Shown one piece after another: positions 49,273 to 57,379 of a stretch of DNA of 64,000 bases. A program made the translations under genes and the position numbers. How positions within the stretch are numbered: position 1 is the stretch's first letter; each line of letters opens with the position of its first letter. A model generated the notes under the pieces. That model had not been told where the DNA came from. It was given only the letters and a program-made list of their open reading frames with translations, and did not search any database. The stretch comes from Nonomuraea thailandensis. GTDB lineage: Bacteria; Actinomycetota; Actinomycetes; Streptosporangiales; Streptosporangiaceae. The stretch lies in NCBI RefSeq assembly GCF_024172165.1, contig NZ_JAMZEB010000002.1:6965501-7029500 (forward strand), in the 5' to 3' direction.

Positions 49273-49312
49273 TCCACCCTCGGTTCCACCCTTCTGAGGT
49301 GCCGCTCCACCC
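49273..49312 (+). promoter_or_regulatory. TCCACCC direct repeats before two-component operon
   Basis: TCCACCC occurs at 49273-49279, 49285-49291 and 49306-49312 (12 and 21 bp apart), ending 23 bp before the 56-aa ORF. The rest of the ~300-bp gap from 49035 holds nothing else I can support. Confidence 0.5.
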
Positions 49313-49335
49313 ACCCGCCTGCTTAGCGTCCTGGC

Positions 49336-49506
49336 ATGGACAAACGGCTTGAACTGCTGCAACGCCTGCTGGACGCCAATGGGGGCAAAGTGAACGGGAA
49401 GTTCTTGATCGCGGTCATCGTCGTGGCCCTGATCGTGGTCGTCGGGTTCCTCGCGTTCCGCCTTATCTTGGTGGACATGATTCTCAGCCTGCGGGACGCC
49501 CGCTAG
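49336..49506 (+). CDS. Small membrane protein, 56 aa, leader of two-component operon
   Basis: A 56-residue ORF: charged N-terminus (MDKRLELLQRLLDANGGK), one strong helix (FLIAVIVVALIVVVGFLAF) and a short C-terminal tail (RLILVDMILSLRDAR). Its stop is 3 bp before the kinase ATG, so it is almost surely co-transcribed and may be a membrane partner or sensor for the kinase. I recognise no family. It lies downstream of the TCCACCC repeats. Confidence 0.7.
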   Translation: MDKRLELLQRLLDANGGKVNGKFLIAVIVVALIVVVGFLAFRLILVDMILSLRDAR

Positions 49507-49509
49507 CAC

Positions 49510-51042
49510 ATGCGCGAGGTGTGGGGGCGGGTCACGCGGCTGCTGGCCGCCGACGACCCCGAGACCGGGCGGCTGACCAGGGCCCTGCTGACCATGGTCC
49601 TCGCCTGGTCGCTGGTGGTCGCCTCGCCGGGCCGGGCGGCGGCGCCCGTGTGGTCGGCGCTGGGCGTGGCGATGGTCTGCTGGCTGGCGTTCGTCCTGCT
49701 CGACGGCCGCCACCCCGCCCCCACCAGGCCACGACTCGACACCCCCTTCCCCACACCCGCCGAGGCACTGCCCGGCAACCGATCTCCCGCACCCACCGAA
49801 GCACCGCCCGGCGACCGGTCTCCTACACCGACCAAGGCGCCGTCCAACAACCACGATCCCGCCCCTGATCAGGCACTGGTTGACGACGACGACTCTCCGG
49901 CCTTCACCGAGGTGCCATCCCACCACCGCCCTCTCGCCTTTGATGAGACGCCACCAGCCGATCGTCGCTCTCCCGTTCTGCAGGAAACGCCAGCCGACCA
50001 CGGCTTCCCCGCCCTTGCCGCCGAGACGCCAGCACACGACTCGTTCACCGCCTCCGTCGTGGCGTCGTCCGGCGGGGTCTCCGCTGCGACCGCCGGCAAG
50101 GCGTCATTCGTCCGGCGTTTCTCTGTGCCGCCCACGGTGTTGCTCGCGGTCGGGTCCGCGGTGGCGGCTGCGGTGACGGGGTCGGAGTCGGCGGCGCCCA
50201 CGGTGTTCCTGTTCGCGATGCTGCTGCTGTACGCCGCGCACATGACGCCGAGCATGACGACCATCTGCCTGGTCACCGCGGCCGACCTGGGGTTGATGGC
50301 CGGGAGCCTCGTCTGGTTCGACCGGCCGCGGACGTCGATCGTGGTCCAGGGTGTGGTGATGGTGTGCGCGGTGCTGTTCGCGCTGCATCGCCGCCAGTAC
50401 CGCCGCGCCCTCCAGGACCGGGCCCGCGCCATGGCGCTGGACGAGCGGGCCCGCATCGCCAGGGAGTTGCACGACGTGCTCGCGCATTCGCTGGGCGCCC
50501 TGGGGGTGCAGCTCGACGTGGCCGAGGCGCTGCTGACCGAGCGAGGGGACGTGGCGGGCGCGGTGGCCCGCATCCGCCGCTCGCGCGGACTCGCCAGGGA
50601 AGGGCTGGTGGAGGCACGAGCGGCGGTGGCGGCGCTGCGCGAGGACGTGCCCCCGCTGCCGGACGCCCTCGGCCTGCTGGTGACCGAGCACCGCCGGGAC
50701 CACTCCGTACAGGCTGAGCTGCACACCACGGGGACGCGGCGGCCGATCACCCCGGCGGCCGAGGTCTGCCTGCTGCGCACGGCCCGCGAGGCACTCACCA
50801 ACGCCGCCAAGCACGCGCCAGGCCGGCCGGTCACGCTCGACCTGTCGTACGGCGAGCACTCCGTCCACCTGACGGTCCGCAATCCCCTTCCGGCGGTCCC
50901 GGAGCACGTGGGAGAACAGCCTGCGCACCGCACCGGTTACGGGCTCGCCGGGATGCGGGAGCGGGTGGCGCTGGCGGGTGGCACGCTGGGCGCCGGACCC
51001 GTCGGCGAGACGTGGGAGGTACGGGCGGAGGTGCCGGAGTGA
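49510..51042 (+). CDS. NarL-type sensor histidine kinase
   Basis: 510 residues. An N-terminal helix pair (residues ~10-63) is separated from the next helices (~205-290) by a ~135-residue Pro/Asp/His-rich low-complexity insertion. The HisKA_3 segment is ALDERARIARELHDVLAHSLGALGVQLDVAEALL with the phosphoryl His321; the ATPase domain contains LRTAREALTNAAKHAPG and GYGLAGMRERVALAGGTL. ATG at 49510 is 3 bp after the 56-aa gene stop, and the stop overlaps the response regulator GTG. The stimulus is unknown. Confidence 0.92.
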   Translation: MREVWGRVTRLLAADDPETGRLTRALLTMVLAWSLVVASPGRAAAPVWSALGVAMVCWLAFVLLDGRHPAPTRPRLDTPFPTPAEALPGNRSPAPTEAPPGDRSPTPTKAPSNNHDPAPDQALVDDDDSPAFTEVPSHHRPLAFDETPPADRRSPVLQETPADHGFPALAAETPAHDSFTASVVASSGGVSAATAGKASFVRRFSVPPTVLLAVGSAVAAAVTGSESAAPTVFLFAMLLLYAAHMTPSMTTICLVTAADLGLMAGSLVWFDRPRTSIVVQGVVMVCAVLFALHRRQYRRALQDRARAMALDERARIARELHDVLAHSLGALGVQLDVAEALLTERGDVAGAVARIRRSRGLAREGLVEARAAVAALREDVPPLPDALGLLVTEHRRDHSVQAELHTTGTRRPITPAAEVCLLRTAREALTNAAKHAPGRPVTLDLSYGEHSVHLTVRNPLPAVPEHVGEQPAHRTGYGLAGMRERVALAGGTLGAGPVGETWEVRAEVPE

Positions 51043-51671
51043 AGGTGCTGGTGGTGGATGACCAGCAGGTGATGCGTGAAGGGCTCGTGGCGTTGCTGGA
51101 TCTGGTGGACGGCGTCGAGGTCGTGGGGGATGCCGGGCAGGGTGAGGAGGCGCTGGGGCTGGTGGCGGAGCTGCGGCCGGACGTGGTGCTGATGGACCTG
51201 CGGATGCCGGTCATGGACGGCGTGGAGGCGACGCGGCGGATCGTCCGCGAGTATCCCGGGGTGGCCGTGGTGGTGCTGACCACGTACGACGACGATCGGT
51301 CCGTGGACGCGGCGCTGCTGGCCGGGGCGCGCGGTTACCTGACCAAGGACGCGGGGCGGGCCGAGATCGCCGCGGCGCTGCGCTCGGCCGCCGCTGGGCA
51401 GTCGACGTTCTCGCCCGCGGCGGCGAAGCGGCTGGTCGAGGTGCTGTCGCGGAGCGCTGCTGAGCCGGTGACCGTCTGCCCCGACGGGCTGACGGTGCGG
51501 GAGGTGGAGGTGCTGCGGCTGATCGCCCGCGGGCTCAGCAACGCCGAGATCGCCGCCCGCCTGTTCATCGCCGCGACGACGGTGAAGACGCACATCAACA
51601 ACGCCTTCGCCAAGATCGGCGTACGCAACCGCACCGAGGCCGCCGACTACGCCCGCAACCGGCTCCTCTGA
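51039..51671 (+). CDS. NarL/FixJ-type response regulator
   Basis: 210 residues. The receiver domain has Asp7/Asp8, the phosphoacceptor Asp53 (VVLMDLRMPVMDG) and the conserved Lys in GYLTKDAG. The C-terminal LuxR-type HTH is LTVREVEVLRLIARGLSNAEIAARLFIAATTVKTHINNAFAKIGVRNRTEAADYA. The GTG at 51039 overlaps the kinase stop (GTGA). It should respond to the kinase and likely binds the TCCACCC motifs before this operon and before the membrane gene at 47710. Confidence 0.95.
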   Translation: MKVLVVDDQQVMREGLVALLDLVDGVEVVGDAGQGEEALGLVAELRPDVVLMDLRMPVMDGVEATRRIVREYPGVAVVVLTTYDDDRSVDAALLAGARGYLTKDAGRAEIAAALRSAAAGQSTFSPAAAKRLVEVLSRSAAEPVTVCPDGLTVREVEVLRLIARGLSNAEIAARLFIAATTVKTHINNAFAKIGVRNRTEAADYARNRLL

Positions 51672-51690
51672 ACGCCGCCGCGTACCTCTG

Positions 51691-51746
51691 ACCGAGAACC
51701 GAGAACCGAGAACCGGGGACTGGGGACTGGAGACCGGGGACCGGAG
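51691..51746. repeat. 7-bp tandem repeat, eight units
   Basis: Eight consecutive heptamers: three ACCGAGA, then ACCGGGG, ACTGGGG, ACTGGAG, ACCGGGG and ACCGGAG. The array starts 19 bp after the response-regulator stop, in the convergent gap to the PKS gene. The rest of that gap is G-rich. Confidence 0.85.
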
Positions 51747-51858
51747 CGAGGGCCTGGGCAGGGGGCAGGGCGCAGGGCCGGGGGAATGCGCTTGCGGCCG
51801 GGGGCGCCGGATCACTCTGCGGATCGCCACCCCCGGCCGGCCGCCGCGCGTGCGGGTC

Positions 51859-54800
51859 TCAGCCTCCGATGGCCGGGACGCCATCGAGGACGGCCGTCGC
51901 CGCGGTGTCCTGTTTCGGGGGCAGGGTTGTGAGCATGCCCACCAGGTGGTCCGCGATCGCGGCGATGGTGGGCTGCTGCCACAGCAGGGTCGCGGGGAGA
52001 CGGCAGCCGAAGCGCTTCTCCAACCGCCGCCTGACCATGACCGTCATCACCGAATCCAGCCCCTGTTCGATGAGGGGGCGCCGGATCGCCAGGTCCTCCG
52101 TGGCGAGCCTCATCACGGCGGCGATCTCCGCGCGGACCTCTGTCTGGACGTGTTCGCGCAGTTCCTCCGGCGGCAGGCCGGCGAACGAGTCCGCGGGTTC
52201 CCGGAGGTCGTCCTCGGCCGCCACGGGGGCGTCGATCACCGGGTAGCGGAGTCCGGACAGGTGTCCCACCACGCGGCCGTCGGCGTCGGCCAGGAGTGCC
52301 AGTACGGTGTCGTCGCGCGACGGGTCGAGGGCCGTGTGGATGATCACGGTCTCCGGTGGCGGGCCGGTCAGCACCACCTCGTCGATGTGCACCACCATGC
52401 GCAGCACGGGGTCGCCGGGGAACACGCAGGGAGCCACGGACATCACCGCGTCCAGCGCCGGCGCCCACGTCGGCTGCCCGCCCTGCGAGTATCCGTCCTC
52501 CGCGCGCCCGCCTCCCGGCTGCCCGCTCTCCGAGTATCCGTCCTCCGCGTGCCCGCCCTCCGGGTGCCCGGTGCGGACCGTGGCGCGTAGCACGCCGTCT
52601 CCGCCCGACAGCGCCTGGATCGTCCAAGCGAAGCCCGTCGAGGGGACGCCGACCGCAGCCAGACGCTGGTGAACGAACCCGGTGTCGAGCGGGGTGAGCC
52701 CGGCCGCAGCGGCGTCAGGCAGCGCCTCGGGCAACGCATGCACGTGGTCCAGAGCCACCCCATCGCCTTGAGCGACTCCATTGCCCTGGGCAACCCCGTT
52801 GCTGTGAGGGGCTCCATGGCCTGAGGCGGCCCCGGTGGCCTGTGCGGCCCCGTTGGTCTGTGCCGCTCCGTTCGTCTGTGCCGCTCCGGTGGTGTGGGCG
52901 GCTCCGTTCGTCTGGGCGGCTCCGTTCGTCTGGGCGGTTCCGTTGCTCTGGGCGATTCCCTTGACGGGAACAGCCCCGTTGCTCCTGCCCGCCGCACCCC
53001 CGCCGCCCCCCACGCACGCCGTGACGTGCACCAACCAGGCCGGTTCCGGCTCTCCAGGCCCGGCCGGCGTACGCGCCGCGAGCCGGATCGAGGGAGGCTC
53101 GTGGACGACCTGGATCTGCCTGCGCTCCGAGGTCATCAGCGGATGCATCATCTCCACATCGGTGAGGACGGGAAGGACGCCGTCCTCGCCGGCGCGCAGG
53201 AAGCTGTTGACCAGCACAGCGGCGGGCACGATCTCGACCCCGTTCAGCGTGTGGCTGCCGGGATAGGGCCGGTTCGCGTCCTCCAGGCTGGTCTTCCACA
53301 GCCGCGTCCGGCTGCCCGCGAGGCTCGTCCCGGCGCCGAGCAGGGTGTGGGAGCGCACGTCGTGCCCGCGGTTCTCGTCGTCGCCCCCGGAGCCGTCACG
53401 CCAGTGGCGGCGGTGCTGCCAGGCGTACGGCGGCAGGTCGGCCAGGCCGCCGGACGGCTGCAGGCGCGTCCAGTCCACCTCGACGCCGTGGCAGTGCGCC
53501 AGGCCCACCGCTGCGAGGAGGGCGGATCGCTCCGGCTGGTTCCTGCGCAGCGACGTGCCGATGAACACGTCCTCGAACCCGCTCTCCGAGAGCGTCTCGT
53601 TGAGGGAGTGCGCGACCACGGGGTGCGGCGAGATCTCCAGGAACGCGCGGTAACCGTCCTGGGCGGCGGCCTCGGTCGCCGCGCGGAGCCGGACGGGGTC
53701 GCGCAGGTTCTTCGCCCAGTACGCGGAGTCCAGGACGGACGTCGAGCGGGGGTCGGCCAGCACGGTCGAGTACATGGGGATGCGGGGCGCGCCGAACGCC
53801 AGATCGGCGGTGGCCGCCGCCAGTTCGACGGCCAAGGGGTCCATGTGCGGGCTGTGGAAGGCGACGTCCGACGCCACCCGGCGGGCCACGATGCCCTCGG
53901 CCGGCCACTCGTTCAGCACCGCCTCGACCGCGGCGACGTCCCCGGACAGCACGGTGGAGCCGGGCGCCGACGAGATGGCGGCGACCAGGTCGGTACGGCC
54001 GGCCAGCCGCTCGGCCGCCTCCTCGAAGGGCAGGCCGACCATGACCATGGCCCCCTTGCCCTCGGCCTGGCGCAGCAGCCGGGACCGGCGGCAGATCAGG
54101 CGCGCGCCGTCGGCGACCGACATCGCGCCGGCCGTCACCGCCGCCGCGATCTCGCCGACGGAGTGCCCGATGACGGCCTTGGGCGTCACCCCGTACGCGT
54201 TCCAGAGCCGGGCGAGGCCGAGCTGCATCACGAAGATCATGGTCTGTACGCGGTCGATCCCGTCGAGCTCGCCCTCGGTCAGGACCTGCCGGGGAGAGAA
54301 GCCGATCTCCTCGGCGAAGATCGGCTCCACCTCGTCGACCAGGGCCGCGAACTCCGGCTCGGTGGCGAGCAGCTCCCGTCCCATGCCGCGCCACTGGCAG
54401 CCCTGCCCGGCGAACACCCAGATCGGCCCGGGGCCGGGGTCGGGCAGCACGTCCCCGGTGTGGACGTCCTCGGACGGCAGGTCCTCCGCGAGCCTGCGCA
54501 GGCTCGCGGACAGCTCGCCCTGGTCCGCCGCGCTGACGACGGCCCGGCGGGCCAGGTGGGTGCGCCGCAGCGCCAGCGTGTGCCCGGCCGAAGCGAGGTC
54601 GAGGCCGTCGTCGAGCCGGTCGGCCAGGATGCCCGCGTACCGCCGCAGAGCCGCGGGCGAGGCGGCCGACAGCGGGAACAGCCGCTGCCCGGGAGCGCGC
54701 GAGGCCGACGGCGCCTCCGGTGCCGGCGGAGCCTGTTCGAGCAGGATGTGCGCGACGGTGCCGCCGTAGCCGAAGCTGGAGACGCCCGCCCGGCGCGGGT

Positions 54801-56034
54801 GGCCGCGGTCCGGCCAGGCCGACCGTTCGGTCACCACGCGAAGCCCCGAGGTCTCCCACGCGATGGCCGGGTTGGGGGTGGTGAGCACGCTCGGGGGGAT
54901 CTCGCCGCGGTGGAGGGCGAGCACCGCCTTGATGACGCCGGCGATGCCCGCGGCGCCTTCGAGGTGGCCGATGTTGGACTTGACCGAGCCGATCAGGCAG
55001 GGGTCGTCCGGGGCGCGTCCCGTGCCGTACACGGCGGCCAGCGCCTCCGCTTCGAGCGGGTCGCCCAGCCTGGTGCCGGTCCCGTGCGCCTCGATGTAGT
55101 CCACGGTGGCGGGCGAGACGCCCGCCTGCCGGCAGGCCCTGTTCATCACGTGTTCCTGGGCCGCGCCGCACGGGGCCATGATGCCGTTGGTGTGCCCGTC
55201 CTGGTTCACGGCGCTGCCGATGACGAGCGCGAGGATCCGGTCGCCGTCTCGTTGCGCGTCGGACAGCCGCTTGAGCACGACGACGCCGCAGCCCTCGCCG
55301 CGCCCGTAGCCGTCGGCCGTGGCGTCGAACGACTTCGAGCGCCCGTCGGGGGCCAGGGCTCCGGCGGTGCCGAGCGTGAGGGTCTGGCCGGGGGTGACCA
55401 GCAGGTTGACGCCGCCGGCGAGGGCGACGTCGCTCTCGCCGAGCCGCAGGCTCTGCGCGGCCAGGTGCAGCGCGACCAGCGACGCCGAGCAGGCGGTGTC
55501 GACGGCCATGCTGGGGCCGCGCAGGTCCAGCGAGTAGGAGATGCGGTTGGCGACGGCGCAGGTGGCCGCGCCGATCCCGGTCCACGCCTCGATCTGGGGC
55601 AGGTCCTCCAGCAGGCGGCCGCCGTAGTCGGCCGTGCAGACCCCGACGAACACCCCGGCGTCGGTGCCGGCCAGCTCGTGCGGCGGCAGGCCGGCGTGCT
55701 CCAGCGCCTCCCACGCGGTCTCCATGAGGATCCGCTGCTGCGGGTCCATCAGCTCGGCCTCGCGGGGCGAAAGGCCGAAGAACTCCGCGTCGAAGCCCTC
55801 GATGTCGTTCAGGAAGCTGCCGTGGCGCACGGCGTCGCGCAGCGCGGCGGCGTACTCGGGGCTGTGGTTCTCGTACGGGCGCCAGCGTTCGGCGGGCAGC
55901 GGCCGGGTCGTGTTCCCGGCGGCGCCCAGCAGGTCCCAGAACGCGTCCGGTGAGCCGGCGTCGCCGGGGAAGCGGCATCCGATCCCGACCACCGCCACCG
56001 GTTCCACGCGTACTCCGCTCGGACTATCGGCCAT
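51859..56034 (-). CDS. Iterative type I PKS, KS-AT-DH-ACP (orsellinate/6-MSA-like)
   Basis: 1391 residues. The KS (1-435) has Cys182 (DTACSASL), His317 (EAHGTGT) and His357 (SNIGHLEG). The AT (~535-830) has GHSVGE with Ser625 and VAFH near 725, of the malonyl-specific type. A DH/TH-like double hotdog (~890-1270) has HxxxGxxxxP at His928 and a possible Asp1195; between its halves lies an Asn-Gly-Ala repeat tract (~1008-1095). The ACP (~1290-1370) has Ser1328 in GLDSVM. There is no KR, ER or TE, matching bacterial orsellinic acid synthases such as AviM more closely than 6-MSA synthases, which carry a KR. ATG at 56034 follows GAAGGGA. Confidence 0.92.
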   Translation of the reverse strand: MADSPSGVRVEPVAVVGIGCRFPGDAGSPDAFWDLLGAAGNTTRPLPAERWRPYENHSPEYAAALRDAVRHGSFLNDIEGFDAEFFGLSPREAELMDPQQRILMETAWEALEHAGLPPHELAGTDAGVFVGVCTADYGGRLLEDLPQIEAWTGIGAATCAVANRISYSLDLRGPSMAVDTACSASLVALHLAAQSLRLGESDVALAGGVNLLVTPGQTLTLGTAGALAPDGRSKSFDATADGYGRGEGCGVVVLKRLSDAQRDGDRILALVIGSAVNQDGHTNGIMAPCGAAQEHVMNRACRQAGVSPATVDYIEAHGTGTRLGDPLEAEALAAVYGTGRAPDDPCLIGSVKSNIGHLEGAAGIAGVIKAVLALHRGEIPPSVLTTPNPAIAWETSGLRVVTERSAWPDRGHPRRAGVSSFGYGGTVAHILLEQAPPAPEAPSASRAPGQRLFPLSAASPAALRRYAGILADRLDDGLDLASAGHTLALRRTHLARRAVVSAADQGELSASLRRLAEDLPSEDVHTGDVLPDPGPGPIWVFAGQGCQWRGMGRELLATEPEFAALVDEVEPIFAEEIGFSPRQVLTEGELDGIDRVQTMIFVMQLGLARLWNAYGVTPKAVIGHSVGEIAAAVTAGAMSVADGARLICRRSRLLRQAEGKGAMVMVGLPFEEAAERLAGRTDLVAAISSAPGSTVLSGDVAAVEAVLNEWPAEGIVARRVASDVAFHSPHMDPLAVELAAATADLAFGAPRIPMYSTVLADPRSTSVLDSAYWAKNLRDPVRLRAATEAAAQDGYRAFLEISPHPVVAHSLNETLSESGFEDVFIGTSLRRNQPERSALLAAVGLAHCHGVEVDWTRLQPSGGLADLPPYAWQHRRHWRDGSGGDDENRGHDVRSHTLLGAGTSLAGSRTRLWKTSLEDANRPYPGSHTLNGVEIVPAAVLVNSFLRAGEDGVLPVLTDVEMMHPLMTSERRQIQVVHEPPSIRLAARTPAGPGEPEPAWLVHVTACVGGGGGAAGRSNGAVPVKGIAQSNGTAQTNGAAQTNGAAHTTGAAQTNGAAQTNGAAQATGAASGHGAPHSNGVAQGNGVAQGDGVALDHVHALPEALPDAAAAGLTPLDTGFVHQRLAAVGVPSTGFAWTIQALSGGDGVLRATVRTGHPEGGHAEDGYSESGQPGGGRAEDGYSQGGQPTWAPALDAVMSVAPCVFPGDPVLRMVVHIDEVVLTGPPPETVIIHTALDPSRDDTVLALLADADGRVVGHLSGLRYPVIDAPVAAEDDLREPADSFAGLPPEELREHVQTEVRAEIAAVMRLATEDLAIRRPLIEQGLDSVMTVMVRRRLEKRFGCRLPATLLWQQPTIAAIADHLVGMLTTLPPKQDTAATAVLDGVPAIGG
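52750..52983 (-). repeat. Low-complexity repeat in PKS DH region
   Basis: Encodes NGAAQT-type repeats (residues ~1018-1095), mostly 18-bp units, inserted between the two hotdog halves of the DH domain. A second repeat (EDGYSESGQPGGG/EDGYSQGGQ) follows at 52474-52569. Confidence 0.85.
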
Positions 56035-56063
56035 CGCGTTCGTTTCCCTTCGATGACGACGTT

Positions 56064-57107
56064 TCACGACCATGCGGGCGTGTCGAGAATCTTGATCACG
56101 GCGCCGGAGACGGTGACTCCCGGGCCGGTGCCGAGCATCAGCAGGTGGTCACCGGGGCCCAGCTCCCCCGTCAGCAGCAGCCGGTCGAGGGCGAGGACCT
56201 GGTCACTGGCCCCGCAGTGGCCGATGGTGCGGCCGTAATCCCAGGTCGATCGGGACATGGGCAGGTCGAGAACGGCCATGCAGCGCTGTTCGACGATCTC
56301 TTCCGAGTAGTTCATGAAGGCCACCCGGGTGAGATCGCCGGCCTCGATCCCGCTCTCGGCCAGGACGCGCTCGACGACGTCCATCAGCGCCCGCTGGATC
56401 TTGAACAGGGCGGCGGTGGCCTCGCCCTTGGGCATGACCTGCTGCCTGAACTGGTCGTTCCTGGCCCCGAAGCTCATCCGGCGCCCGACGGTGACGCCGG
56501 GCGGGAACAGCGGCTCGGTGCCGCGGTGCAGCTCCTCGGCCTCGGCCACGGTCACCGTGCAGACCGACATCAGTCGGGCGAAGCCGTTCTCCTTGGTGAG
56601 CACGAGCGCGCTGGCGGCGTCGCCGCCGACGTAGCCGGGGCCCATGCGCCACCGGTCCATCAGCGGGGTGCCGTAGTTGTCGGCGGCGACGAGCAGGGCG
56701 GCCTGCCGGCCGGACGCGGCGTCGAGGTAGCTCGCCGCGAGGTCGAGCGCGACGAACATCCCGTTGCAGCCCTGCCGGATCTCGGTGGCCACGACGTCCC
56801 CGCCGACGAGCTGGCGCTGCAGGTAGGAGTGCGGCGGCCAGCCGTCCGGGCCCTGGTGCCAGGTCGAGGCGTACAGGAGGAGGTCGAGATCCGACGGCGC
56901 CCGGCCACTGCGTTTGAGCGCGCTCTGCGCCGCGTGCAGCGCCATCTCCGGAGCCGGTACGTCGCCGGCCACCGCCGCCCCGGCCAGGTTGTGCAGCTCC
57001 GCCTCCTCCGCCGGGTACCAGCCCTTGGCGACGGCCTTCTCGACGCTGACGACGGTCCGGGGGATGAAGGCTCCCACTCCGCTGATGTACGTGTCCGCCC
57101 ACTGCAT
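56064..57107 (-). CDS. KAS III-like acyltransferase (first)
   Basis: 347-residue thiolase-fold protein of the ChlB3/CerJ/DpsC-like group that transfers acyl chains instead of condensing them. Cys114 (EIRQGCNGMFVALDLAASY) is the nucleophile, and His297 and Asp302 in YGRTIGHCGASDQ are the probable other active residues, in place of the normal FabH His-Asn pair. It lies between PKS and free ACP and would move the aryl acid from the PKS ACP to the free ACP or to an acceptor. ATG at 57107 follows GAGGGG. Its stop is 29 bp before the PKS start. Confidence 0.9.
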   Translation of the reverse strand: MQWADTYISGVGAFIPRTVVSVEKAVAKGWYPAEEAELHNLAGAAVAGDVPAPEMALHAAQSALKRSGRAPSDLDLLLYASTWHQGPDGWPPHSYLQRQLVGGDVVATEIRQGCNGMFVALDLAASYLDAASGRQAALLVAADNYGTPLMDRWRMGPGYVGGDAASALVLTKENGFARLMSVCTVTVAEAEELHRGTEPLFPPGVTVGRRMSFGARNDQFRQQVMPKGEATAALFKIQRALMDVVERVLAESGIEAGDLTRVAFMNYSEEIVEQRCMAVLDLPMSRSTWDYGRTIGHCGASDQVLALDRLLLTGELGPGDHLLMLGTGPGVTVSGAVIKILDTPAWS

Positions 57108-57127
57108 GACTGCGCCCCTCGCTCCGG

Positions 57128-57379
57128 CTAGACGGATTCGAGCTCTCTGACCATCGCCACGATGGTCACCACGTCCCTGAAGTTCTCGGGGTCGAGCTTG
57201 GCGGCCGGGATCGGGACGCCGACGTCCTTCCTGAGGAAGTTCAGCAGCCGCGCCGTCCGCAGGGAGTCCAGCAGGCCCGACACGAGGAGCGGGGTCGTCT
57301 CGTCCACCTCGATGTCGTCGCCGTCCAGGACGAGGTTGTCCTGGATGAAGCCGACCAGCCGCTGCGTCAGCTCGGTCAT
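57128..57379 (-). CDS. Acyl carrier protein
   Basis: 83-residue ACP with the phosphopantetheine serine Ser39 in the SGLLDSLRT motif and helices LVGFIQDNL and FRDVVTIVAMVREL. The ATG overlaps the stop of the second KAS III-like gene (ATGA), and it lies between the two KAS III-like genes, so it is the likely shuttle carrying the aryl acid between them, as the discrete ChlB2 ACP does in chlorothricin synthesis. No other carrier-protein user is visible nearby. Confidence 0.93.
   Translation of the reverse strand: MTELTQRLVGFIQDNLVLDGDDIEVDETTPLLVSGLLDSLRTARLLNFLRKDVGVPIPAAKLDPENFRDVVTIVAMVRELESV

Noticed and set aside
52894..55953. 1019-aa open frame opposite the PKS
   Set aside because: Antisense shadow of KS and AT coding DNA; no motif, Arg/Gly/Ala-rich composition.
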